Positions 1-7,948 of a stretch of DNA of 64,000 nucleotides are shown one piece after another (positions within the stretch are counted from its first letter, which is position 1; each line of letters opens with the position of its first letter). The DNA is from Thermodesulfovibrio sp. 3907-1M (GTDB lineage Bacteria > Nitrospirota > Thermodesulfovibrionia > Thermodesulfovibrionales > Thermodesulfovibrionaceae): assembly GCF_040450955.1 (NCBI RefSeq), contig NZ_CP144373.1:248001-312000 (forward strand), in the 5' to 3' direction. The translations under genes and the position numbers were made by a program. Under the pieces are notes generated by a model that worked only from the letters and a program-made list of their open reading frames with translations, made no database searches and was not told where the DNA came from.

Positions 1-13
1 CCAACTTTTCATT

Positions 14-96
14 GTCATTCCGAGGGTGGCATTCCACCCGAGGAATCTCTGAAATAGTGAGAAAGGAGGAGATTCCTCGCTGACGCTCGGAATGAC
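14..96. repeat. Palindromic intergenic repeat, copy 1
   Basis: The element opens with GTCATTCCGAG (14-24) and closes with its complement CTCGGAATGAC (86-96). Inside is a second inverted pair, GAGGAATCTCT and GAGATTCCTC. This is a REP/MITE-like palindrome that recurs at 130-208, 9346-9385, 9444-9644, 9793-9830 and 37401-37543. No gene lies within it. Confidence 0.85.
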
Positions 97-129
97 AAAG
101 GAAAAGACATGGAATGACACCTCTTTTCT

Positions 130-208
130 GTCATTGCGAGCCGAAGGCGTGGCAATCCCTATTATAAGGAGGAGATTCCTCGCCTGCCTATGGCAGGCTC
201 GGAATGAC
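130..208. repeat. Palindromic intergenic repeat, copy 2
   Basis: It starts with the variant GTCATTGCGAG (130-140) and ends with CTCGGAATGAC (198-208). The inner part carries GCCTGCCTATGGCAGGC, a small perfect hairpin. It is the same family as copy 1 with a one-base change in the left arm. Between 209 and 400 I see only AT-rich sequence. Confidence 0.8.
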
Positions 209-393
209 AAAGAAAAAATGCTCGGTATATCTTCTTTCTGAAGATTACTTGATAAAATTCCTGTAAAACTGTTCTCTACTGTCATCTAATCCCCCCTTTT
301 TTTCTTTCTGCATAGTATAAACATCTTATTCAGGAAATGTCAGATTTAATCTTGACTATGACAACCTAAGTTTATGTGCTTAAAAATGCGGAA

Positions 394-422
394 TTCAAGT
401 TGTTAATTTTAGGGTTTATAAT
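394..422 (+). promoter_or_regulatory. Likely promoter of fabG-acpP-fabF
   Basis: TATAAT at 417-422 is a perfect -10 box, with TTCAAG (394-399) 17 bases upstream as a weak -35. A second TATAAT lies at 451-456 without a recognisable -35. The start codon of fabG follows at 494 behind GGGAGG. The assignment is by consensus only. Confidence 0.5.
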
Positions 423-493
423 GGAGTGGAATTTTTAGAAAGATTTTTTTTATAATTTGATTTTTAGGGAATACTGATGAAGGGAGGTTTTTT

Positions 494-1231
494 ATGAAAG
501 GGCAGACAGCTATAATAACTGGTTCTTCAAGAGGTATCGGTAGAACAACTGCAGAAGAGTTTGCTAAAAGAGGAGTAAACATTGTAATTGTTGATATAAA
601 TGGTGGGAATGCTGAAAAAGTTGCAGAAGAAATTAAATCTCTTTATGGTGTTGAAACTTTAGGAGTTAAAGCCGATGTTTCTAATTCAGAAGATGTAAAA
701 AAACTCTTTGATGAAGCAGTTAAAAAATTCTCTAAAGTTGATATTCTTGTAAACAATGCAGGAATAACAAGAGATAATCTTCTCATAAGGATGAAAGATG
801 AAGAATGGGATGCTGTTTTAAACATAAACCTTAAAGGAGCATTTTTATGCTGCCGTGAAGCAGTTAAAATCATGTCAAAAAACAAGTATGGTAGAATTAT
901 AAATATTGCCTCTGTTGTAGCTTTTATTGGAAATCCCGGACAGGTTAACTATTCAGCATCAAAGGCAGGACTGGTAGCTTTAACGAAAACACTGGCTAAA
1001 GAGTATGCTTCCCGTGGAATCACTGTTAATGCTGTTGCTCCGGGTTTTATTCAAACAGCTATGACAGAGCAGTTGCCTGAAAAAGTTAAAGAAGAGATGC
1101 TTCGCATGATTCCTCTTCAGAGGTTTGGAACAACGCAGGATGTTGCAAATGCTATAATATTTCTGGCTTTGCCAGAATCTGGATACATAACCGGACAGGT
1201 TATTCATGTAAATGGCGGAATGTACATGTAA
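494..1231 (+). CDS. fabG: 3-oxoacyl-[acyl-carrier-protein] reductase FabG
   Basis: This 245-residue classical short-chain dehydrogenase/reductase is expected to reduce 3-oxoacyl-ACP with NADPH in fatty-acid elongation in the cytoplasm. The nucleotide loop TGSSRGIG is at residues 9-16, NNAG at 87-90, and the catalytic triad is Ser140, Tyr153 and Lys157. Length is typical. A GGGAGG ribosome site sits 8 bases before the ATG. It lies 24 bases upstream of acpP and then fabF, the usual fab operon order, which separates it from the many generic SDR proteins. Confidence 0.96.
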   Translation: MKGQTAIITGSSRGIGRTTAEEFAKRGVNIVIVDINGGNAEKVAEEIKSLYGVETLGVKADVSNSEDVKKLFDEAVKKFSKVDILVNNAGITRDNLLIRMKDEEWDAVLNINLKGAFLCCREAVKIMSKNKYGRIINIASVVAFIGNPGQVNYSASKAGLVALTKTLAKEYASRGITVNAVAPGFIQTAMTEQLPEKVKEEMLRMIPLQRFGTTQDVANAIIFLALPESGYITGQVIHVNGGMYM

Positions 1232-1255
1232 AAAAGAAAAAGGAGGAGGTAAGTA

Positions 1256-1492
1256 ATGGTAGAAGAAAAGGTAAAGGAAATTATAGCAAAACAGCTTGGG
1301 GTTGAAGTATCTCAGGTAACACCTGAAGCATCCTTTGTGGAGGATCTTGGAGCAGACTCTCTTGATACTGTTGAGCTTGTTATGGCATTTGAAGAGGCAT
1401 TCGGTATTGAGATTCCCGATGAAGATGCTGAAAAGATTAGCAAAGTGAAGGATGCAATTGACTACATAAAAAACAAAACAGGTCAGGCATAA
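1256..1492 (+). CDS. acpP: Acyl carrier protein
   Basis: A 78-residue acidic protein that carries acyl chains on a 4'-phosphopantetheine arm. The attachment motif DSL lies at residues 34-36, with Ser35 the modified residue. Size and charge fit AcpP. It has a strong GGAGG site and sits between fabG and fabF, only six bases before the latter, so translation of the three is probably coordinated. Confidence 0.97.
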   Translation: MVEEKVKEIIAKQLGVEVSQVTPEASFVEDLGADSLDTVELVMAFEEAFGIEIPDEDAEKISKVKDAIDYIKNKTGQA

Positions 1493-1498
1493 TATTTT

Positions 1499-2737
1499 AT
1501 GAGCAAAAGAAGAGTTGTTGTGACCGGGATGGGGATGGTTTCCCCTCTCGGTCTTGATGTTAAATCTACATGGGAGGCAATTCTTCAGGGTAAATCAGGA
1601 GTTTCTTATATTACCCATTTTGATGCGAAAGACTATCCTGTAAGAATTGCAGCAGAAGTTAAAGGTTTTGATCCAGCAAACTACATTGAACAAAAAGAAA
1701 TAAAAAAAATGGATAGATTTATCCATTTTGCAATTGCTGCTACTGAGATGGCATTGCAGGATTCAGGTTTAAAAATCACTCCTCAGAATTCTGAAAGAAT
1801 TGGAATTGTGATCGGCTCAGGCATGGGAGGACTTCCAACCATTGAATATTACCACAAAGTATTGCTTGAGAAAGGATGGAAAAGGGTAAGTCCATTTTTT
1901 ATTCCTATGGTTATCGTTAATCTTGCTGCTGGTCAGATATCCATAAGATATGGAATAAAGGGACCAAATCTTGCAGTAACAACTGCCTGTGCAACAGGAA
2001 ATCATTCAATTGGAGAAGCTTTCAGAATGATTCAATATGGAGATGCCGATGTAATGATTGCAGGTGGCACAGAGGCTGTTATCACACCAATGGCGGTGGC
2101 AGGATTTGCCATAATGAGAGCTCTCTCAACAAGAAATGATGAGCCTGAGAAAGCAAGCAGACCTTTTGACATTGATAGAGATGGATTTGTAATGGGTGAA
2201 GGAAGTGGAATTATTATTCTTGAAGAGCTTGAGCATGCTTTAAAAAGAGGAGCAAAAATTTATGCAGAAGTTGTCGGATATGGAATGAGTTCAGATGCCT
2301 ATCATATTACAGCACCTGCACCAGAAGGAGAGGGTGGAGCAAGATGTATGAAGATGGCAATAAATGACGCTGGAATTCATCCAGAAGAAGTTGACTATAT
2401 AAATGCTCATGGAACAGGAACAAAACAGGGAGATGAGCTTGAGACTCAGGCAATAAAGACAGTTTTTGGTGAACATGCCTACAAACTCTGCGTAAGCTCT
2501 ACAAAATCTATGACAGGTCATCTTCTTGGTGCTGCTGGTGGAGTTGAGGCGATTTTTACAGTTTTAAGTATTTATGAAAATATTGTCCCGCCAACCATTA
2601 ATCTTGACAACCCAGACCCCGAATGCGACCTTGACTATGTTCCTTATAAACCAAAGAAAAAAGAAATCAGATATGCAATGACAAACTCCTTTGGTTTTGG
2701 TGGAACAAATGCTTCCCTTGTATTTAAAAAATTTTAA
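1499..2737 (+). CDS. fabF: 3-oxoacyl-[acyl-carrier-protein] synthase II FabF
   Basis: A 412-residue condensing enzyme (KAS II) that extends acyl-ACP with malonyl-ACP. The catalytic Cys164 lies in TTACATG, His304 in NAHGTGT, Lys336 in SSTKSMTGH and His341 follows, giving the complete Cys-His-His set with the structural lysine. There is no good separate ribosome site in the six-base gap after acpP, so coupling to acpP is likely. FabF rather than FabB is chosen on length and the adjacent acpP. Confidence 0.95.
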   Translation: MSKRRVVVTGMGMVSPLGLDVKSTWEAILQGKSGVSYITHFDAKDYPVRIAAEVKGFDPANYIEQKEIKKMDRFIHFAIAATEMALQDSGLKITPQNSERIGIVIGSGMGGLPTIEYYHKVLLEKGWKRVSPFFIPMVIVNLAAGQISIRYGIKGPNLAVTTACATGNHSIGEAFRMIQYGDADVMIAGGTEAVITPMAVAGFAIMRALSTRNDEPEKASRPFDIDRDGFVMGEGSGIIILEELEHALKRGAKIYAEVVGYGMSSDAYHITAPAPEGEGGARCMKMAINDAGIHPEEVDYINAHGTGTKQGDELETQAIKTVFGEHAYKLCVSSTKSMTGHLLGAAGGVEAIFTVLSIYENIVPPTINLDNPDPECDLDYVPYKPKKKEIRYAMTNSFGFGGTNASLVFKKF

Positions 2738-2753
2738 AGGGAAGTTACAGGGG

Positions 2754-2782
2754 TTGACAAAATTTTTAGCTTCGGGTATAAT
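2754..2782 (+). promoter_or_regulatory. Consensus sigma-70 promoter of the hydrogenase operon
   Basis: TTGACA at 2754-2759 and TATAAT at 2777-2782 are separated by exactly 17 bases, a perfect match to the housekeeping consensus. It lies 16 bases after the fabF stop. Transcription should start near 2789, leaving about 120 bases of untranslated leader before the first hydrogenase gene. Confidence 0.85.
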
Positions 2783-2788
2783 TAATCA

Positions 2789-2910
2789 AAATCCTACCAA
2801 GAAGGTCTAAAAAGGCAGAAGCCTTTCTAAAAACTCACTGAACCTGCCTGCCAGAAGGCTGGCTAAAAGCTAAGAAAGCAAATAACTAAAAATTTTGAGG
2901 AGGTTTTGCC
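2789..2910 (+). promoter_or_regulatory. Structured 5' leader of the hydrogenase operon
   Basis: Two short perfect hairpins are visible: AAAGGC-AGAA-GCCTTT (2811-2826) and GCCAG-AAGG-CTGGC (2850-2863), before the GAGGAGG ribosome site near 2897. Neither is followed by a T-run, so they do not look like an attenuator terminator. They could be a protein-binding or stability structure. No known riboswitch class is recognised. Confidence 0.4.
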
Positions 2911-3735
2911 ATGGAGCAGGGCTTCGAGCCTAAGATTATTGCCTTTTTATGCAATTGGTGTAGTTATGCAGGAGCAGATCTGGCAGGTTCTTTGAGGTAT
3001 AGTTACCCACCTAATTTGTATGCAATTCGTGTTCCCTGTTCAGGAAGAGTTGAACCAGAGTTTATCATTAAGGCTTTTTTATCAGGTGCTGATGGTGTTC
3101 TGGTTGCTGGCTGTCATCCAGGAGACTGTCATTACAGAACTGGAAATTATTATGCCAACAGGAGATTCAACTTACTTACAAGATTTCTTGAAATTATAGG
3201 AATTCCAAAGGAAAGGGTAAGACTTGAGTGGATCTCAGGAGCAGAAGGACTTAAATTTGCCCAGGTTGCAAGGGATTTTGTTGGAAAAATAAAAGCTCTC
3301 GGTCCTCTTTCAATTAAAACACCTGTTGATGTTGACTGGTTAACTCTTTCAAGAACTGTTGCCACAGTTGGTTCAGCAGGAAAGCTTTTCTGGGAAGAGG
3401 ATAAATGCATGGCAGAAATAATTGAGTTTTTCCTTGACTATGCTCAACAAAACTCCTGTGCTGAGTGTATTCCATGTAGAATCGGCACAAAGAGAATGCA
3501 GGAAATTGTCAAAAAAATTTTTGATGGCTCAATTTCAGATAGAGAAGTCTCTCTTCTCTATGATTTTGCAGAGGATATTGGTGCATCAAGCAAGTGTGAT
3601 CTCGGGAAAATGGCAGGTAAGGCTGTAAAGTTCGCTCTTCAGTACTGTAAGGATGATATAGATGCACACATTAAAGGAAGTTGTGGGCATTCAATCCCAG
3701 CCAATCCTGGCTGGCAAGCGATAATGATGAAATAA
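2911..3735 (+). CDS. MvhD-type [2Fe-2S] domain fused to a NuoF C-terminal iron-sulfur domain
   Basis: This 274-residue protein joins two electron-transfer modules. Residues 1-130 resemble the delta subunit of F420-non-reducing hydrogenase (MvhD), with Cys14, Cys17, Cys43, Cys68 and Cys73. Residues about 140-250 resemble the C-terminal 4Fe-4S domain of NuoF/HoxF: Cys183-x2-Cys186-x2-Cys189 in SCAECIPCR, then Cys229. The FMN- and NADH-binding parts of NuoF are absent. It is the first gene after the promoter and lies 19 bases before a [FeFe] hydrogenase. I infer that it passes electrons between that hydrogenase and a partner, possibly an HdrA-type flavoprotein encoded elsewhere. Confidence 0.8.
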   Translation: MEQGFEPKIIAFLCNWCSYAGADLAGSLRYSYPPNLYAIRVPCSGRVEPEFIIKAFLSGADGVLVAGCHPGDCHYRTGNYYANRRFNLLTRFLEIIGIPKERVRLEWISGAEGLKFAQVARDFVGKIKALGPLSIKTPVDVDWLTLSRTVATVGSAGKLFWEEDKCMAEIIEFFLDYAQQNSCAECIPCRIGTKRMQEIVKKIFDGSISDREVSLLYDFAEDIGASSKCDLGKMAGKAVKFALQYCKDDIDAHIKGSCGHSIPANPGWQAIMMK

Positions 3736-3754
3736 ATTTAGAAGGAGGATAAAC

Positions 3755-5524
3755 ATGGCTAATGTAACACTTACAATTGATGGGCAAAAAGTTACAGTGC
3801 CAGAGGGAACGACAATACTTAAGGCTGCTGAAAAGGCAGGAGTTAAAATTCCTACTCTTTGTTTTCTTGAGCATGTTGGATTAAGACACATCAAACATGA
3901 TGTTGGAGCATGCAGGGTCTGTGTTGTAGAAGTGGAAGGTAAAAAAGACTTTGTATCATCCTGCAATACACCCGTTGAAGAAGGCATGGTAGTTCGTACA
4001 CATACTCCAAAAGTTATTGCGGCAAGAAAGCTTAATCTTGAGATGATGCTAAGTGATCATCATCTTGACTGCCCAACTTGTCCGAAAAATGGAATATGTG
4101 AGCTGCAAGCAATCTGTGCAGAGCTCAATGTTAGACAGATAAGACCTCAGGGAGAGAAAAAAGATTTTCCTATAGATGATTCATCTCCTTCTATTGTGAG
4201 AAATCCGAATAAATGTATTGTCTGTCAGCGATGTATTACTGCCTGTAAGGTTCTTCAAACAGTTGATGCCCTTGAACTTTATGGAAACGGCTTTGATGCG
4301 GTTGTAAGACCAAAAGGCGGACTGCCTCTCATCGAGACTCAATGCGTTGCCTGCGGTCAGTGTGCTCTTGTATGTCCGACTGCTGCAATCGTTGAAAAGG
4401 ATGACACATGGAAAGTATGGGAAGCAATTGCTGATCCTAAAAAACATGTGGTTGTTCAGACTGCACCTGCAACTCATGTGACAATAGGTGAAGCCTTTGG
4501 ACTTCCTGTCGGAACTGACATTACAGGGAAAATGGTTGCTGCACTTAAAAGACTTGGATTTGATGCTGTTTTTGATACAAACTGGTCAGCAGACCTGACA
4601 ATAATGGAAGAAGGATATGAGCTTATTCACAGAATCAAAAATGGCGGTGTTTTGCCACAGTTTACATCCTGCTCACCTGGATGGATAAAGTTTATTGAAG
4701 AGTTTTATCCAGATCTGATTCCCCATGTTTCAACATGCAAATCACCTCAGCAGATGCTTGGACCTATTGCAAAAACCTATTATGCTGAGAAAAAAGGGAT
4801 AAATCCTGAAGACATCTTTGTTGTATCTGTCATGCCATGCACAGCAAAGAAATATGAGGCAGCTCGTCCAGAGATGAATGCAGCTTCTAAATACTGGAAC
4901 AATCCAAATATTACGAGAGACGTGGATGTAGTGCTTACATCTAGAGAGCTTATAAGGATGATTCGTGAGGCAGGAATTGATTTTGCCAGTTTGCCCGATG
5001 AACCCTATGATCCAATAATGGGTGAGGGAACAGGTGCAGCTCAGATATTTGGTGCAACGGGTGGAGTTATGGAAGCAGCATTGAGAACAGCCTATGAGGT
5101 TGTTACAGGGAAAACCCTTCCAAAGCTTGATTTTGAAGATGTAAGAGGAATGAAGGACATTAAAGAGGCATCCGTAAATATGAACGGAGTAACAGTAAAG
5201 GTTCTTGTTGCTCATTCACTCGGTGCAGCAAGGCAGCTTATGGATAAGGTAAGAGCAGGTGAGCTTAAGGATTATCACTTTATAGAAATCATGGCATGTC
5301 CTGGTGGATGTATTGGTGGAGGCGGGCAGCCAATTCCAACTACAGTTGAGGAAAGAGAAAATCGTATTAAAGGAATATACGAAAGAGATAAAAAGCTTAA
5401 AATCAGGAAAAGTCATGAAAACCCAGAAATTCAGGCAATTTATAGAGAATTCCTTAAGGAACCTCTTGGACATAAGTCTCATCAACTGCTTCACACTCAT
5501 TACACTCCAAGAGGTAAAAAATAA
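3755..5524 (+). CDS. Modular [FeFe] hydrogenase, likely cytoplasmic
   Basis: A 589-residue hydrogenase that oxidises H2 or reduces protons at an H-cluster. Domains in order: [2Fe-2S] (Cys36, 53, 56, 70), a His-Cys3 cluster (His102, Cys106, 109, 115), two 4Fe-4S clusters (Cys154-164 and Cys197-207), the H-cluster domain (TSCSPGW 304-310, MPCTAKK around Cys362, MACPGGC with Cys515 and Cys519) and a C-terminal small-subunit-like tail ending in HQLLHTHYTP. No signal peptide is seen. The first motif has Ser at 307 where many enzymes have a second Cys. The upstream MvhD/NuoF-like protein is its obvious partner. NuoE and complete NuoF are missing, so NADH-linked bifurcation is not supported here. 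Confidence 0.93.
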   Translation: MANVTLTIDGQKVTVPEGTTILKAAEKAGVKIPTLCFLEHVGLRHIKHDVGACRVCVVEVEGKKDFVSSCNTPVEEGMVVRTHTPKVIAARKLNLEMMLSDHHLDCPTCPKNGICELQAICAELNVRQIRPQGEKKDFPIDDSSPSIVRNPNKCIVCQRCITACKVLQTVDALELYGNGFDAVVRPKGGLPLIETQCVACGQCALVCPTAAIVEKDDTWKVWEAIADPKKHVVVQTAPATHVTIGEAFGLPVGTDITGKMVAALKRLGFDAVFDTNWSADLTIMEEGYELIHRIKNGGVLPQFTSCSPGWIKFIEEFYPDLIPHVSTCKSPQQMLGPIAKTYYAEKKGINPEDIFVVSVMPCTAKKYEAARPEMNAASKYWNNPNITRDVDVVLTSRELIRMIREAGIDFASLPDEPYDPIMGEGTGAAQIFGATGGVMEAALRTAYEVVTGKTLPKLDFEDVRGMKDIKEASVNMNGVTVKVLVAHSLGAARQLMDKVRAGELKDYHFIEIMACPGGCIGGGGQPIPTTVEERENRIKGIYERDKKLKIRKSHENPEIQAIYREFLKEPLGHKSHQLLHTHYTPRGKK

Positions 5525-5543
5525 CTAAAACAAGGGGGGTTGT

Positions 5544-6929
5544 ATGGTAAGAAAAGTCAAGACTTTTAAAGGGGATGGCGGAGTTAGTGCAGACACAGGA
5601 ACCTATCGGAAAGGTGAGTTAAGAGGAATTATCAAAATTGATCAGGAAACATGTGTTGGATGCGATACCTGTAGAACCGTATGTCCTGCAGGAGCTGTTA
5701 AGGGCTCTGTAGGAGAGAAGCACTCAATTGATGTTGACCGATGTATTAACTGTGGTCAATGTTTGCTTAACTGTCCCTTTGGTGCAATTGAGCAGATGAG
5801 CTTTGTTGACTATGTTATTGAAAAGCTTAAGGATAAAAAAACAAAGGTTGTTGCAATTGTGGCACCTGCTGTAAGAGTTGCAATAGCAGAGGAATTTGGT
5901 GCAGAACCTGGCACACTTACAGTAGGAAGGCTCTGGGCAGCTTTAAAAAAAGCAGGATTTGATATTTATGAAAACAACTTTGCTGCTGACCAGACAATTC
6001 TTGAAGAAGGAACAGAACTTCTTGCAAGAGTTGCAGCTCACTCAGGACTAAAGGAACTTCCAGTTGAACTCTGGGGCAAAAAAGTAGTCCTTGAAGTTGA
6101 AGAGTTTAAACATAAGCCTCTTCCTCAGTTTACATCATGCTGTCCTGCATGGGTAAGGTATGCTGAGGTTTACTATCCAAAAGTATTACCAAATCTTTCT
6201 TCATGCAAATCACCACAACAGATGGCAGGAGCCACGGCAAAAACATACGGTGCGAAAGAAATCTGGAAAGTAAAGCCCGAAAATATTTATACCGTTGGAG
6301 TAATGCCATGCACAGCAAAGATTTTTGAAGCATCCCGTCCTGAGTTTGACTCTGCAGGAAAGTTTTTAAAGAAATCTGGGATGAGAGATGTTGATGCAGT
6401 CCTTACAACAAGAGACCTTGCAGAGGTTTTGAAAAAACTGAACATTGATCCAATGAAACTTTCTGAAGAAAGACAGCCAAAAGATTTTATGCAATATACA
6501 GGTGGTGCAACTATTTTTGGAGTTAGTGGTGGAGTTATGGAAGCAGCATTGAGATTTGCCTTCCATGTTCTTTCAGGGCTTGAGCCATCTGCAATGAGTC
6601 CGCAGTGGGATTTTGAGGATGTAAGAGGATACAGGCATCCTGTTGTTTCTGCCACAATACCTGTGCCATTGAGACCAGAATACGAAAAAGTTTTCAAAAC
6701 AAAGCAGATTGATATAAAAGTTTGCGTTGTCAATGGGATAGGACCAGAAGGCGCGCATCTTAAACCGGTGATTGAAGATGTGGTAGCAGGTAAAAGCCCT
6801 TATCACTTCATTGAGGTAATGACCTGTCCTGGAGGATGTATAAACGGTGGTGGACAGCCTGTTCATCCAATTGAACTCGGTCTATGGGAAAAATTTCTTT
6901 ATGCCTTTGCCGGTTCAATAAAGAAATGA
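5544..6929 (+). CDS. [FeFe] hydrogenase large subunit, periplasmic type
   Basis: A 461-residue catalytic subunit with two N-terminal 4Fe-4S clusters (Cys37-40-43-47 and Cys67-70-73-77) and a canonical H-cluster domain: TSCCPAW with Cys199 and Cys200, MPCTAK with Cys256, and TCPGGCINGGGQP near the C terminus. It ends without the small-subunit tail, which is encoded by the next gene. That layout matches Desulfovibrio-type periplasmic HydAB, in which the large subunit has no signal of its own and is exported with its partner. It starts 19 bases after the first hydrogenase behind AAGGGGGG. Confidence 0.92.
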   Translation: MVRKVKTFKGDGGVSADTGTYRKGELRGIIKIDQETCVGCDTCRTVCPAGAVKGSVGEKHSIDVDRCINCGQCLLNCPFGAIEQMSFVDYVIEKLKDKKTKVVAIVAPAVRVAIAEEFGAEPGTLTVGRLWAALKKAGFDIYENNFAADQTILEEGTELLARVAAHSGLKELPVELWGKKVVLEVEEFKHKPLPQFTSCCPAWVRYAEVYYPKVLPNLSSCKSPQQMAGATAKTYGAKEIWKVKPENIYTVGVMPCTAKIFEASRPEFDSAGKFLKKSGMRDVDAVLTTRDLAEVLKKLNIDPMKLSEERQPKDFMQYTGGATIFGVSGGVMEAALRFAFHVLSGLEPSAMSPQWDFEDVRGYRHPVVSATIPVPLRPEYEKVFKTKQIDIKVCVVNGIGPEGAHLKPVIEDVVAGKSPYHFIEVMTCPGGCINGGGQPVHPIELGLWEKFLYAFAGSIKK

Positions 6930-6954
6930 AAAAGAGATAATTAGGAGGTGAACA

Positions 6955-7278
6955 ATGGGTAATATAACAAGAAGAGCATTTATAAAGTTTGCAGGATTAA
7001 CATCAGTTATTTTACTTACAGGATTTCCAAGACTCGGCTCTGGAGAGATAATCAGTAACAACTTTTTTGATACCCCGGTTGGAAGACAGAGACTTAATAT
7101 TATAAAGACAAGGCAGGCAGGACAATACAAAGATGATTTGATACTCAGAGAAAAATTCAAGATGGCTGCTTCCCATGAAAATCCGATGATAAAGAGATTT
7201 TACTCTGAGTTTGCCCATCATCCTCTGAGCGAAGTCAGTGAAGCACTGCTTCATACGCATTATAAGGCAAGAGTTTAA
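6955..7278 (+). CDS. [FeFe] hydrogenase small subunit with Tat signal
   Basis: A 107-residue protein. The N terminus has a twin-arginine motif (TRRAFIKFAG, Arg6-Arg7) and a short hydrophobic stretch. The remaining part matches the iron-hydrogenase small-subunit domain, ending in SEALLHTHYKARV, closely like the C-terminal tail of the modular hydrogenase at 3755-5524. It probably carries the folded large subunit across the membrane through the Tat system. It lies 25 bases after that subunit with an AGGAGG site. A perfect hairpin follows at 7282. Confidence 0.88.
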   Translation: MGNITRRAFIKFAGLTSVILLTGFPRLGSGEIISNNFFDTPVGRQRLNIIKTRQAGQYKDDLILREKFKMAASHENPMIKRFYSEFAHHPLSEVSEALLHTHYKARV

Positions 7279-7281
7279 AAA

Positions 7282-7307
7282 TTAGCCCGGGCATTGTCCC
7301 GGGCTAA
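7282..7307 (+). promoter_or_regulatory. Perfect stem-loop between the small subunit and the next gene
   Basis: TTAGCCCGGG (7282-7291) pairs fully with CCCGGGCTAA (7298-7307) across a six-base loop. No T-run follows. The ribosome site and ATG of the next gene lie directly after it. It may act as an intercistronic stabiliser, a processing site or a weak terminator. Confidence 0.6.
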
Positions 7308-7319
7308 AAGAGGATAAAG

Positions 7320-7601
7320 ATGGTGGTTTACTATAGTCTGGGAAATAGAAAATACTGGTTTGCTACAATTGAAAGACTGATACAGATTGCTGGGATTCTT
7401 TCAAGAAAAAGCTACCTTCTTTATGATTTTGATGCAATAAATGATACATACAATGACTGGTTTATCCTTAACGAAGACTATGTGAGAAAACTAAGCGAGG
7501 TTATTGAAGAAGTCTTGGAAGAAATAGAAGATGAAGATATTTTTAATGATCTTTTAGTTCTGAAACAGGTTTTCGAAGGTGGAAGTGTAGTATTTGGATA
7601 A
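7320..7601 (+). CDS. Small hypothetical protein in the hydrogenase cluster
   Basis: This 93-residue acidic protein is not recognised. It has no signal peptide, membrane segment or cysteine motif. Its C-terminal half is rich in Glu, Asp and Leu (around residues 60-85) and probably helical. It starts 12 bases after a perfect hairpin behind AGAGGA and is followed by 86 bases with another hairpin (TTTTCCCT-GAGACAG-AGGGAAAA near 7650-7673). Position inside the operon suggests a hydrogenase-linked role, but that is inference from context only. Confidence 0.6.
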   Translation: MVVYYSLGNRKYWFATIERLIQIAGILSRKSYLLYDFDAINDTYNDWFILNEDYVRKLSEVIEEVLEEIEDEDIFNDLLVLKQVFEGGSVVFG

Positions 7602-7687
7602 CTGCCTTAACCGAGGGATTTTATCCTGAGGTAAGGGCTTTAGAGTTAATTTTCCCTGAGACAGAGGGAAAAACCTGAGGTCAAAGG

Positions 7688-7948
7688 ATGAATAAAAAGA
7701 TTGGAATTGTTGGAGTAATAGTCAGTGAAAGAAAAAAGAATGCTTCCTTAGTAAATAAAATCCTCTCAGAGCATTCAGAGATAATTATCGGAAGAATGGG
7801 AATCCCTCAAAAAGATACAGATACAGGACTCATATCTCTTTTTGTAGAAGGCAATACAGACAAGATAGGCTCTCTTACAGGAAAACTGGGTATGATAAAA
7901 GGCGTTACAGTAAAGAGTCTTTTAATACCGGTTAAGGAGAATCCATGA
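7688..7948 (+). CDS. TM1266-family putative iron-only hydrogenase system regulator
   Basis: An 86-residue single-domain protein with the beta-alpha-beta pattern of an ACT/NikR-C-like fold, as in the TM1266 family usually encoded beside [FeFe]-hydrogenase maturases. Recognisable parts are the N-terminal KIGIVGVIV strand, IIGRMGIP in the middle and GVTVKSLLIP at the end. No DNA-binding domain is visible, so a direct repressor role is uncertain. It overlaps aspA by four bases, indicating one transcript. Confidence 0.78.
   Translation: MNKKIGIVGVIVSERKKNASLVNKILSEHSEIIIGRMGIPQKDTDTGLISLFVEGNTDKIGSLTGKLGMIKGVTVKSLLIPVKENP

Noticed and set aside
643-885. Minus-strand frame inside fabG, and many similar frames elsewhere
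   Set aside because: They lie opposite clear genes, have no ribosome site and encode sequence without family features.
3755-6929. Treating the two hydrogenases as one bifurcating HydABC enzyme
   Set aside because: There is no NuoE gene and no FMN/NADH-binding NuoF domain. The second enzyme has its own exported small subunit.
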